Origin: Varanus komodoensis
Taxonomy: Eukaryota > Chordata > Lepidosauria > Squamata > Varanidae
NCBI RefSeq assembly: GCF_004798865.1
Contig: NW_025335873.1
Location: forward strand, 1,734,880 to 1,798,879
Reading direction: 5' to 3'
DNA length: 64,000 nucleotides
The position numbers and the translations under genes are program-made. Below, piece after piece: positions 13,050 through 22,670 of this stretch. The notes below the pieces were generated by a model. The model saw nothing but the letters and a program-made list of their open reading frames with translations. It made no database searches and was not told where the DNA came from. Within the stretch, counting starts at the first letter, position 1; each line of letters opens with the position of its first letter.

Positions 13050-13478
13050 GTTTGTTTGTTTGTTTATTTGGGATTCTTGTATGCCGCCCCCTTCGCATAA
13101 GCCTCGGGGCGGCTTCCAACAAATAAAGAACAATACAATACATAAAAAAACTGGAAACATCAAGGCAATAATTTAAAACCAATAAATAAGTTAGGAATTA
13201 ATTAAAATAACGTTTAAATAAAAAGGTCTTGGCCTGGCGCCGAAAAACAAGTAACGACGGCGGCAGGCAGACCTCTCTGGGGAGCGCATTCCACAGATGG
13301 GGCGCCACCACAGAGAAGGCCCTCCTCTGGGTACTCACCCTCCTAATTTCCTTCACGGAGGGTTCCTGGAGAAGGGCCTCTGCTGCCGATCTCAAGGGGC
13401 AGGAGGGCAAATATGGATGCAGGTGCTCCTTTAGATAACCAGGTCCCAAGCCGTTTAGGGCTTTATAGGTCATCTTAA
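13050..13478 (-). mobile_element. L2 LINE 3' fragment, antisense to the 7-10 kb copy
   Basis: Read on the minus strand it encodes MTYKALNGLGPGYLKEHLHP, PSVKEIRRVSTQRRAFSVVA, LWNALPREVCLPPSLLVFRR and QAKTFLFKRYFN, then the 3' end gccgccccgaggcttatgcg and AAAC/AAAT units. It is very similar to 9690-10160. It lies 2.1 kb upstream of exon 2, in the sense orientation of ABL1. Confidence 0.9.
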
Positions 13479-13488
13479 GAGAGCTAGG

Positions 13489-13823
13489 CCAGGGGTGCAG
13501 AAACTCAGACTTGGGCACCAAACCCAGTCCACCCAGGATTTCCAAGATGAGCATAGATCCTTCCCCTGGCTCCATCGCCTCTACCTCTCTCCTGGTTACC
13601 CCCATCGCCAACCATTGAGTGATTCCCAGTGTTTGCAGTTTCTTCTCCATTTTAAAAGGTCGAGAAAAGGCTTAGCTATGAGCAGTAAGAGCTGCTGGTA
13701 TTTTGTGCCATCTGGTTCCACCCCTTTTGCCTTTGGTCCTCATCAACCTTCTGGTGCGCAGCCCAAATACAGAGCTTCAACCACATGAAATGGGAGTAAA
13801 AGAGGTTCGACACCCCCAGCCTC
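13489..13823. mobile_element. Possible hAT-type MITE
   Basis: The left end 'caggggtgcagaaactc' and right end 'gaggttcgacacccccag' are imperfect inverted repeats of the style seen in the better-defined hAT MITE at 41352. No matching 8-bp duplication was found, so this call is weak. Confidence 0.35.
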
Positions 13824-13998
13824 GGAAGAGGCTGAGCTCACCAGAATGAAGTTCATGGCTGAGGCCAACCTGGGGCTTTAGGGGTCCATTACTGGGCCGT
13901 CATGCTTTCTACTGGTGCTTTTTATGAGGAATTAAATGCTCTGGCTTAGCTTTGGAAAAGGGACTGCTCCATGGACCTTTATAACAGTCCTGCTATAA

Positions 13999-14406
13999 TG
14001 GGACCAGGATTATAGGGACGTCTCTTTCCCTACATGCCCTCCCACCCCTTAAGATCTGCTGCAGAGGCCCTGCTCCGGGAACCCTCCTTGAAGGAGATCA
14101 GAATACCTGGAGGAGGGCTTTTTCTGCGATGGCGCCCCGGCTATGAAATGCGCTCCCCAGAGAGGTCCACCTGGCACCGACATTATATGCTTTCGGGTGC
14201 CAGGTCAAGACCTTTTGATTCACCCAATATTTTAAAGTTTAAATTTTAATTGTGTTTTATTAATACCAGTCGTGCGTTAGTAGTGTGATTAATATTATTA
14301 TTGTTTGGGCTAATGACAGGATATTTTATATTGTCGTATTTATTGAACCATTGTTGTAAGTCCTCCAGAGATGCGTAGTGATTGGATGGGCTAGAAATGT
14401 CCCAAA

Positions 14407-14445
<39 letters not shown>

Positions 14446-14447
14446 AG
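13999..14447 (+). mobile_element. L2 LINE 3' fragment with (AAAT)n tail
   Basis: 'gggaccaggattatagggacg', 'ccccttaagatctgctgcagaggccctgctccgggaaccctcc' and 'ctccccagagaggtccacctggcac' match the L2 C-terminal coding part. The frame is broken (residues PSHPLRSAAEALLREPSLKEI are visible from 14034). It ends in eleven AAAT units at 14404-14447. Confidence 0.85.
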
Positions 14448-14922
14448 TCCCCTAGTGTTATCAACAACCATGACCATCACATATGGTGACGGTGGAACGG
14501 TTCATCCCCTTCTCTGCTGGTCACCACTATTTCCTTCATCTGTTTTTTTTTTCCTTTCAAGTTCAATATGTTTATTTTCAAATAGAGAATCAACAGACAG
14601 AGTTCGGACCTAACCACTCCAATCTCACAGTTTCCTCAGAACTGGGGCCCGGCTCCTCACTGCAGAAACACTCCATGCACGGATGGTGCTAAATCAATTG
14701 AGAATGGACAGTACAAAGCTGAACAAAGAATAAATGAGATGAAGGTATTAAGTCTTATCTCCAGTTTGTATAAGAACAGAACTCCAATAAGGTAGCTCAG
14801 GACAACTGTTCTTCATTTCTACATGACCGCATGACTATCCACGCTTTCATTTTTGCATTTCCTGCGCTCTTCCTGCAGTCCAACCATCCCCACCAGATGT
14901 GTTGCGAAGCAACTCCTGTAAC

Positions 14923-14949
14923 GAGGAGGAGGAGGAGGAGGAGGAGGGA
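14923..14949. repeat. (GAG)n microsatellite
   Basis: About eight GAG units plus flanking purines. Similar short GAG runs occur near 24771-24795 and 51530-51550. Confidence 0.9.
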
Positions 14950-15834
14950 GAAACTCCCGGAGGAAGGGGTGTAATCAGCCCTTCAGCCCAGGGCCAAAGT
15001 CCTGGACTGTGCATAACTGCAGCCCACTAGGAACTCAGCCAGCCCCTCCTGCAGCTGTTCTGCAAAACACCTCGAGTCTCACATGTGCTAGCATCCCTGG
15101 AAGAGCCCCACCGTGAAGGGCAGACAAGGCAAAAAAGGAATTCAAACCCATGCAGGTGAGACCCGGAAGCCCACAGAATTCACTGGAGGGGGAACTGGGG
15201 GCCCAATCAGATGAGGGAGATCCATAATAAGATCTCCTATCACTTGAAATGTCAGCAAACAGCACACCCCTGGGTGTGTGTGTGTGTGGGGGGGGAGAGA
15301 CACAAAAATTGCAAATCAAGATTATAATCCTTCCTCCCACAGTTTGTCTAATGAAAACCCCCTCCCTCAATCTGCTGTTTGTTGTTTAATGTGCAGAACT
15401 CCCCCCACCCTTCCCTCCCTTCAGCAGCACTGTACAGCCCAATCCATTGTGGGTGGGGAGGCACGGAGGGAAACGCAGGGGCTGGGGGCTCTTTGCTGAA
15501 AGAATTCAAAAGGTCCTTTGGGGGTTGTTCAGTGTTTCACCTTTAAGGCTGCTTCTTTCTGCAGAGGCAATTTTCTTTTTGTGTTCTGGAATTTTTTAAA
15601 GAACAGATAAACCGCCTTTGATTCAGAAGTAAATGTATATAAACGTAGGGCTAGAAAGGCCACTGCAATTACTGAATTGTGCCTGGAAGCTATGCTTTAC
15701 CCTCATTTTATCTCTAAAAATATGCCTGATGGCCACAAAACAATTAAGTTTGCTAAGTGCAGCATGGAGAGTTGGTCTTCTCCCGCCCACCCCATTTTTG
15801 CACAGATTATCCATTTTGTCATCCTTGCCGCGCT

Positions 15835-15990
15835 TTAATGGCAACAATTATGGAAGAAACAGAAAAGCCGCTCAGAGAAAATTAAGCTGATTAATCATTT
15901 TACCAGGAAGAACGCTTTGATCTCGTCAAGCCCATTAAAGCTCCCTTATCAAGGCAGAGGCGCCATTATGGACTGGAGTTCATTGAAAGG
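15835..15990. other. Candidate conserved noncoding block in intron 1
   Basis: 'aattaagctgattaatcattttaccagg' and 'cccattaaagctcccttatcaagg' sit in a repeat-free block with several TAAT, GATTA and TTATCA words. Enhancer-like texture only. Confidence 0.2.
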
Positions 15991-16477
15991 AGGGGGGCGG
16001 AAGCGGTACTGTCAGCTGGGTAAACACCTGGAATAAACAGGCAGGGAACAGCTGGAAGGGCAACTGGGGTTGGCAGCACGGCTGTGACAAGAATTCACTC
16101 CCTGCTCCCACATGGAGCGAACGGCAAACTGTGGGATGTCAGGCAACCTCGGTCAGAAAGGAAGGATGCCTCCCACCCGACACTGACTCAACAGGAAAAC
16201 CGGAAATCCAGAACGGTATCCCCTCCAATTACACCGTGACCAAGGATGAGAGGTGGATGCCTCAGGCCAGTTCTGGAATTGAGAGGGAGCGTCTCCCTCT
16301 CAATGAGTGCCAATCCAGGACCCTCCTCTGGCGGTCATGGCCAAGAATTCCAGCTCTGCGTGTCTTGGCGCAATGAGTCTGTGCGTGTCAAGCGGTTTGT
16401 TCCACTGTTTGCCGGCGAGATGGAGTGTGTTCACAGCACATGGATAAAACTGTAATGGGATTGGGGTTTTGTTCGTG

Positions 16478-16595
16478 GAATCATAGAACAGTAGAGTTGG
16501 AAGGGGCCACAAAGGCCATCGAGTCCAACCCCCTGCTGTGGCAGAACACCAGTTTATACCATCCCACTCAGAGGGCTGTCCAGTTAGAAGCTACT
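16478..16595 (-). mobile_element. CR1-type LINE 3' end fragment
   Basis: 'gaatcatagaacagtagagttggaaggggccacaaaggccatcgagtccaaccccctgctgt' is the reverse complement of the 3' end at 57940-58015 and 60770-60845. The next bases, 'cactcagagggctgtccagtt', match the end of that family's ORF2. Confidence 0.85.
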
Positions 16596-16762
16596 TTTTT
16601 TAAGCAGCTACTCTCCCACACTAGAGTCATTCAAAAAGAGAGTAGCGTCTTTAAAAACAAAAACAAAAAAAACCCCACCCCATCAGATCGTTATACTTCT
16701 GGAAACGGGTGAGATTGGGATGACCACAGGTAACGAGTGGGAGAGAACACAAGCTCCCTAGA

Positions 16763-16868
16763 ACAGCTTTCCCAACACGTTTGGACTGCAACAGGCAGAA
16801 TTCCCAGTCAATAGCCTTGCTGGATGGGAATTCTGGGAGTTGTGGTCCAAATTTGCCTTTGAAGGCTG
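16763..16868. mobile_element. Palindromic MITE-like repeat
   Basis: 'cagctttcccaacacgtttggactgcaac...gaattcccagtcaatag' folds on 'ctggatgggaattctgggagttgtggtccaaatttgcctttgaaggctg'. One of the best preserved palindromes of this family in the window. Confidence 0.75.
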
Positions 16869-16934
16869 AATTCTCAGTATGAAGGCCCCTTGGCAAGCCA
16901 CATTCAGGGAAGGGGGGGGGGGTTCTAAGCTCTG

Positions 16935-17005
16935 TTGCAAAGTGCCTACTTTGTTTGTAGGGAGACCCAGGCTCAATTCCTGGCATCTCCACCTGAAAAG
17001 CAATT
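16935..17005 (+). mobile_element. tRNA-derived SINE head
   Basis: 'tctgttgcaaagtgcctactttgtttgtagg' then 'gacccaggctcaattcctggcatctcc' gives A- and B-box-like segments of the same tRNA SINE family as 12425-12490. Confidence 0.6.
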
Positions 17006-17839
17006 CCTGCGGCCCTTCTGAGTTTGCACTTCCTGCACTCTGAAATTCAGTAGCTCCAGCACAAATATATCATCTGTCTCTTGCTGTGCTCCTTGAGAAC
17101 TTAACTACCTGGAATTTTGACCTGCCTGCCATATCCCCACAGCATCCTTCCGGCAACCAGAATGAGGGGGGACGACAAGACCTCCGTGAAAGATTTCTTA
17201 GCATAAACTGCCATGGAGAAGTGAGGCGGAAAGGGATCCGTCATCATGGCTGAGCAGCCCCTTTCACCAAACCCTTTCTGACTCTGCTGACTTGACGGTA
17301 GCTCTCCTCATCTACCAGCCCATCCTTCACCCACAAAGGGTGACGAGACCATCCAGGAGTTACTGATCCCAAGGGCTCCAGCTACAGACAGTCCAAAAGC
17401 ACAGAGCGGCTAGGCTGTCTTTTCATCCTCAGTGGAGCTTTCTGTTATGAAAAGAGACAGATGAACTTGTAGGAAAGCACAAACAGGCCACGAACCGAAG
17501 ACAATGCGGTCTGGATCCTCAGTAAAATTCCAGGAATGGCACTGTGGGATTACACCCTAAATTCCTGGAAGCACCCTTTTTCTCCCACTCTAACCTTGGA
17601 TCTTAAACCCATTTCGCCAGGACTATCAATATCTAAGGTTGCACAGACCCCATATTCAAACATGTTCCAGATCTTCCAATTTGGGCATTGACTTCTACAT
17701 GAAAATATAGTGTGTACATCACAGCAAATTCCTGGGTCGTTTAACCTGTCCACACATACTTCTGTTTTCTGAAATGACCCTAGAATGCCCTGTTCCTGGG
17801 TTGTTACAACGGCATTTGAGAAACTCTAGGTGGTTCAGG

Positions 17840-17965
17840 GACTAAACAACTCAGGATTATCCCAACGATTGCCCATAGTTTGGTGTTCCTGAGTTGTTTG
17901 CGAACTCAGAAGCAGGCACTCACACTCATGCTCACAAACAACCCATAATTGTTTGGGTTGTTTGA
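17840..17965. repeat. Tandem hairpins built on 'aaacaactcagg / aacaaccca'
   Basis: 'ctaaacaactcagg' pairs with 'cctgagttgtttg' about 50 bases on. A second hairpin, 'caaacaacccataattgtttgggttgtttg', follows at about 17935. Related 'acaacccacaatttaagcaaaccgtgggttcttg' occurs at 43100-43145. Probably a decayed MITE family with internal palindromes. Confidence 0.55.
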
Positions 17966-18334
17966 TCTTCAGAAGCAGCTTATATTGAAGGAAAGCAGAG
18001 TGAAGGGTAGAAAACTCACAAGCTTGAAGTGAGACTACCTTTTGCTAGTCTTACTGTACTTAGAGGTTGGCGAGATGTGGCTTCTAGTCACATTCTGCAA
18101 TTCCCTGCCTCCCAAACTTGGAAAACAGCCTGTATAACACACTCATTTTAACGCACACCTTTTCACCTTTACTTCCTTCCCCAAAGGGCATCTTTGCAAA
18201 TGGAAGGCCCAGTTCTTTAGATCACTGCATTCCATCCCCCTTTAGATATTCTCCTCTTCTTTGGGAAGGATCAACATTTAGCTGTATTGCAAGACACTCT
18301 AATTCTGGACCAGAAGCAACAGTGGAGAAGGAAC

Positions 18335-18765
18335 AGAGAAACAGAGCGAGTCAGAAGGGGCCTCCCGGGCCCTCTAGTCTGACCTCCGGCACAAGCCGGC
18401 TCCGCTCACGACATGCCCACCATGTGGACGTCCAGCCTATCCTTGAACACCCACACCGATGGGGCCTCAACCACCTCCCGTGGAAGCCCATTCCACACCC
18501 TCAGGGTCCCGACTGTCAAGAAGTGCTTCCTGGCACCCAAATTGAACCTTGGCTCCCTGAGCTTGGCTCCGTTGAAGCGTGTCCTGCCTTCCTCTGCAGG
18601 GGAGAACAGGCCTCTACCCACCTCCGTGTGATGCCCCCTCACATACCTGCATGTCGCCAACATACCCCCTCTGAGTCTCCTCTTCTCCAGGCTGAAGAGA
18701 CCCAGTTCCCTCACTCTCGCCTCATACGGCTTCCCCTGCAAACCGGCCACCAATCGGTACAGTGA
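18335..18765 (-). mobile_element. CR1 LINE 3' fragment
   Basis: Minus-strand reading gives MVAGLQGKPYEARVRELGLF, SLEKRRLRGGMLATCRYVRG, FNLGARKHFLTVGTLRVWNG and LPREVVEAPSVWVFKDRLDV, then the 3'UTR gtcagactagagggcccggg. It is the same subfamily as the plus-strand copy at 28330-29796. Confidence 0.92.
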
Positions 18766-19011
18766 CCCTACGCTGTACCGATTCTGACCTGGCTATATCC
18801 TATATCCTGGCTATAATGATTCCTTTTGGCCTCCCATCTTTTTAATGACAAGTGCTGATAAGATGAGAGAAGGTCACCAGCTTATCCTTTCCTTTTTCTT
18901 CTGATATGTTCTCATCCCAATATCCTCCAAAGCCGCAGCATTAGCAATATATCAATCAGAGCATTCCTCAGTACTACTGAATGGCCAGCCTTTCCCCTTA
19001 TTATTGGGCGT

Positions 19012-19070
19012 GGGGGGGGGGGGGGGGGGGCCCCCCCAGGGGGAACTTAAAAACCCCCCCCCCCCCCCCC
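19012..19070. repeat. G-run / C-run block, possibly an assembly error
   Basis: Nineteen G are followed directly by seven C, then AGGGGGAACTTAAAAA, then about eighteen C. The block can fold on itself and can form G-quadruplexes on either strand, and it looks like a consensus collapse at a homopolymer. Confidence 0.85.
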
Positions 19071-19137
19071 GCCAATATGGGGCATGCTGAGCATCTTTTA
19101 AGTCATACTGGTGTGACTGCCCATCAACAAGTACTGC

Positions 19138-19300
19138 AGGCAGCATGGTGGTTAAGAAACTATTCCATAAACCAGGAAGACATAAGCCATGACCTGCTTT
19201 CAGACAGTCCAGTCTGTGAACCTCATCTTGTTACATGGGAATGATAATAATGGCCTATCTTACAGGGTTGTTTTGAGCCTGAGGGTGCTGAACTTCCAAA
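19138..19300 (+). mobile_element. MIR-like ancient SINE
   Basis: 'gcagcatggtggttaagaa' followed, after a diverged middle, by 'gtgaacctcatcttgttacatgggaatgataataatgg' and 'cttacagggttgttttgag'. Order and spacing agree with the tRNA-headed MIR/CORE SINE consensus as I recall it. Confidence 0.55.
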
Positions 19301-20754
19301 TTAAAAGGCCAGATTCCACTCTGGGGGTGGGGGGGGGGCTCTCAAAGGACTAAAGTGGTATGGAATGGGAGTGGTATGGAAATTACCCGGGATGTTTTAA
19401 TTTAAAGCTCATACTGCTGGCAAAGAAGCCTTACAAGAGGCATTTCGACTTTGAGAATTAGCTGGGGGCAAGGATTGTGTAGACGCTGGGACGAAAAAGA
19501 GGATGGTTACAGGAAAGTGGAGCATAAAAGAAGCCGTGACCTTCTGAAGAACCCAGAGGGCCAGGCTGGGTTCTCAGGAAGCCCAAATTCAGCCCTTGGT
19601 GCTGAGGATATGTTTCCTGTTTCTAAGGGTTACTGGTATGTCTGTGATGCACCCTGACCAGTTCAAAACATTAGCTTTTTTCTTGCTAGTGGTTTTCTGG
19701 ACCACAAGTAGTCATTTCCAGATTACAAAAAAGTATCTCAAACACAAGGACTTCTACTGCAGAATAAACTTTGTGCTCTTCCGCAACACTTACAACAAAG
19801 TCGGGAAACCAGGATGGGAATCGACTTTCAAAGTGTTCCAGCTGCAGGGCAGACAGCATCTAGGATCTGTTGACAAGAACGAGTGCCACGTCCAGTGGAC
19901 AGTTCAGACAATGCCGTCACGCTTCCCTAGACCTTAAGAAGCAGAGGCAGACTTCCTGTTCCTGTTCCAACCCTGCCATTTCCTTGGCTGCCAATTCTGA
20001 GAGGACCGCTCACTCCGGCAGGGCCTACCATGTCTGCCTCCACCGCTGTAACGGAAGACAGGAATCTGCAGCCTCCAATCTGGCTTGCATTTCAGGATCA
20101 GTCTTGCCCACTGCTGAGGCTGCTGACACCTATTTTCTGCCTATTTTTCAGAGAGACAAGAGAGGTAAAGGGAACATTTCTTTGTCCTGTGTTTACTGGG
20201 TCACGCCAAGGTGTCTGAATAGCGCGAAAGCACTTTCCAAGGGATTTCTAGCAAGCATCTGGTCAGCAGATTAAGGTTAGGTTTTAGGGAAAAGGGGACT
20301 AAGTGGGTGGATGCCAAATTATTCAGCATGGTAAAAGCCCGGATCATTTGCAAAAGGCTCCAGAAAAAGTATCTCCAAAGTTGGTAAACTGACAACCAAG
20401 TGTTAAATGAGATGCACAATGAGGGAAAATATATCCCAACTGCACATTGATATATTGATGAAATCTGAACTGGGAGATGCTAACCGGGTAGTATATCCTG
20501 ATGTGGTGTCAGCAAAAAACACCACGTGTGGAGGAACAAGAGCCCAAGCGAACCCAAAGACAAGGGTTATTAGGACCGGGATCGGCATGAAAACTGCTGG
20601 CACTGTGATTCCACTGCACAAATGTATAGGGTGGACGCACTTGGAATACTGTGTGCTGTTCTGGGTGTGCCGTCTCAAACAGGGTATCATTAGACCTGGG
20701 AAAAAGGCAACCAGAAGCAATTAGAAGGCTGGAACATTTTCCCAGGTGTGAAGC

Positions 20755-20905
20755 AGTCAAGTGGCTGGGGCTTATTAGATTAGTATTTCCAGCATTAATA
20801 GCAGTAACGCAAGCCTACAAATAGCCATTTGCCTCATTGTCAGTGTGAAGAATTATCTCTAATCAATGAGGCGTGGAAGCATTAAAAACACGCCACATAT
20901 TTTAA
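20755..20905. other. Candidate conserved noncoding block in intron 1
   Basis: 'cttattagattagtatttccagcattaatagcag' and 'ttatctctaatcaatgaggcg' are rich in TAAT/ATTA words, with no repeat match. A guess based on texture. Confidence 0.2.
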
Positions 20906-21073
20906 ACCATTTTTTCACAAATTACTAACACAGGTACATGTAGGCAGGTGTGACTTTTGTGGGCCAGTAACTTTCGTGAATTTGCAAAGCTCTCAAAGAA
21001 CGCTAGAAGCTTTTTTAAATGTCCATTAGCTTGTTGAATTCCTTAAAGCAGGGCTACCTTAAGCTAAGTCAGG

Positions 21074-21190
21074 ATTGTTATCCCCATGTTGCAGACATGG
21101 GAACTGAGACTGAGAAAGACACCGAGCTGGGCTTTGAACCCAACCCTCCGTGGCTCATAGCTTAGTATTTTGGCCACTCTGCTGTGGAAC
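21074..21190 (-). mobile_element. MIR-like ancient SINE, reverse orientation
   Basis: 'ttatccccatgttgcagacatgggaactgagactgagaaagacaccgagc' then 'gctttgaacccaaccctccgtggctcatag...ttttggccactctgctg' is the reverse complement of the MIR core and tRNA-related head. Confidence 0.6.
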
Positions 21191-22164
21191 ATATCATGTC
21201 TCAAATCACAAAAGCAGTGCATCCACCTGAAGAAGGGAGAGCGAAGTTCTAATCTTCCACTTCATCTAATCTTAAACAACAAGTACTCTGCCTGCCCCAT
21301 TTCAGTGCAGACTTGAGCTCTCCCTTCTCCTCCCTTCCTGCAAAATCATCCACATTTATTTAATAGGGCTGCAGTTGCTTACCTGCCAGAACGGCAGAGA
21401 AGAAAGCCAAGCAAACCCCCAAATGACGAGCAAATCATTAATGCGAATCTTTCCCATCATTTATAGGCAGCGGAAGGAGGATGCTGTTGACACTGCTTGC
21501 AAAGGTGCCCTGCAATGATGCAAAATGGCCAGGGAGGCTGGGAGGCTTGCTGGATGCTTTGACAGGTCATCACGGCGGCCCCACAAGGCTGGTCTGTGCC
21601 ACGGAGGCATGATGCTCCTGAAGATGAGTGGCCAATCAGCCTCGACCAGCAACGGCTCTCTGAAGCATCTTTCATCACCTGCCTCGAGGCGCCTTACATA
21701 GACGCCAGATCCTTTGCACAGAAGTGCTGCACAGAAAGCCTGTTCCAGAAGAACCAGCAGAGGAGGCCTCGCCGCTTGAAGGTGACCCGAGTGTCTTCTG
21801 GTGGTCCGGCACCCGTCCCACCTCATTCCAGCCGGCTTTCCCCAAAGGCAGGGCATCCAGGAAGGCCCTGGGGTGCCACAGCTGAAGAAGATGCCAGGAG
21901 TGGGGCCATTCCACCACCCCTGCGGAAAGCCCATGTCCCCACCAATCCGTTTTTCTTGTGTGTCTTTTTAGTCTGTAAGCCCATGGGCAGGGATTGTCTT
22001 GCCTGGAAGATCCACAAGCCTTTTTGATGGGGAAAGCGCTTTAAATAAATGAGGATGGCCTGCAGACCTGAACAGATGCAAAGCTGGGAGGAAGGACGGT
22101 TGTTCCCAAATGTGGGGCTACTCTTGCCATGCACTGACAAACCCAGTTAGTGTGTCCCAGACTG

Positions 22165-22670
22165 GATTGTCGCAATGTGTTCTGCACGGGGCAACTTTTG
22201 AAAAATGATCTGGAAGGTACTGCTGGTCCGGGACCAGTTCTGGCCACAATTCAAAGCCTTTGATGTCCTAAATGGCACGAGTCCAGGTCCAACACCTTTC
22301 ACACCAGCCAGACCGTTCCATAAGAGTTTCTAAGGGGTCTCTTTGAGTCCCAAATCATGCAGGACAGGGCCTTCTTTGTGGCTACTCCCAAACTTCATGG
22401 GTCAGGAAGGGCTGTTTGGGGGGCCCCTCTGCCTTGCTTTTCACTGCTCAGCCAAGATTTACATGTTTTGACAGGGATTTGATGCCCCACATTGAAGATT
22501 CTTTTCTGGCTAATCCCCCTTTATACACACCTTGTTTTTTTGATTTGCTACACTTGTCAGTTCCTTCTTGCAATTTCTGTTGGATTTTATTATTTTTTTA
22601 ATTGGTTGTAAGCCACCCTGAACGTGAGAAATGCAGTGGAAAGGCAAGATATAAACATTTTAAATAAAGG
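22165..22670 (+). mobile_element. Old L2-like LINE 3' end
   Basis: 'gactggattgtcgcaatgtgttctgcacggggc' resembles the L2 text for '..DYCNALYMGLP', followed by 'ttcaaagcctttgatgtcctaaatggc' (..FKAL.ALNG) and a 3' end 'gtaagccaccctgaacgtgagaaatgcag...ggcaagatataaac'. Heavily mutated. Confidence 0.5.
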
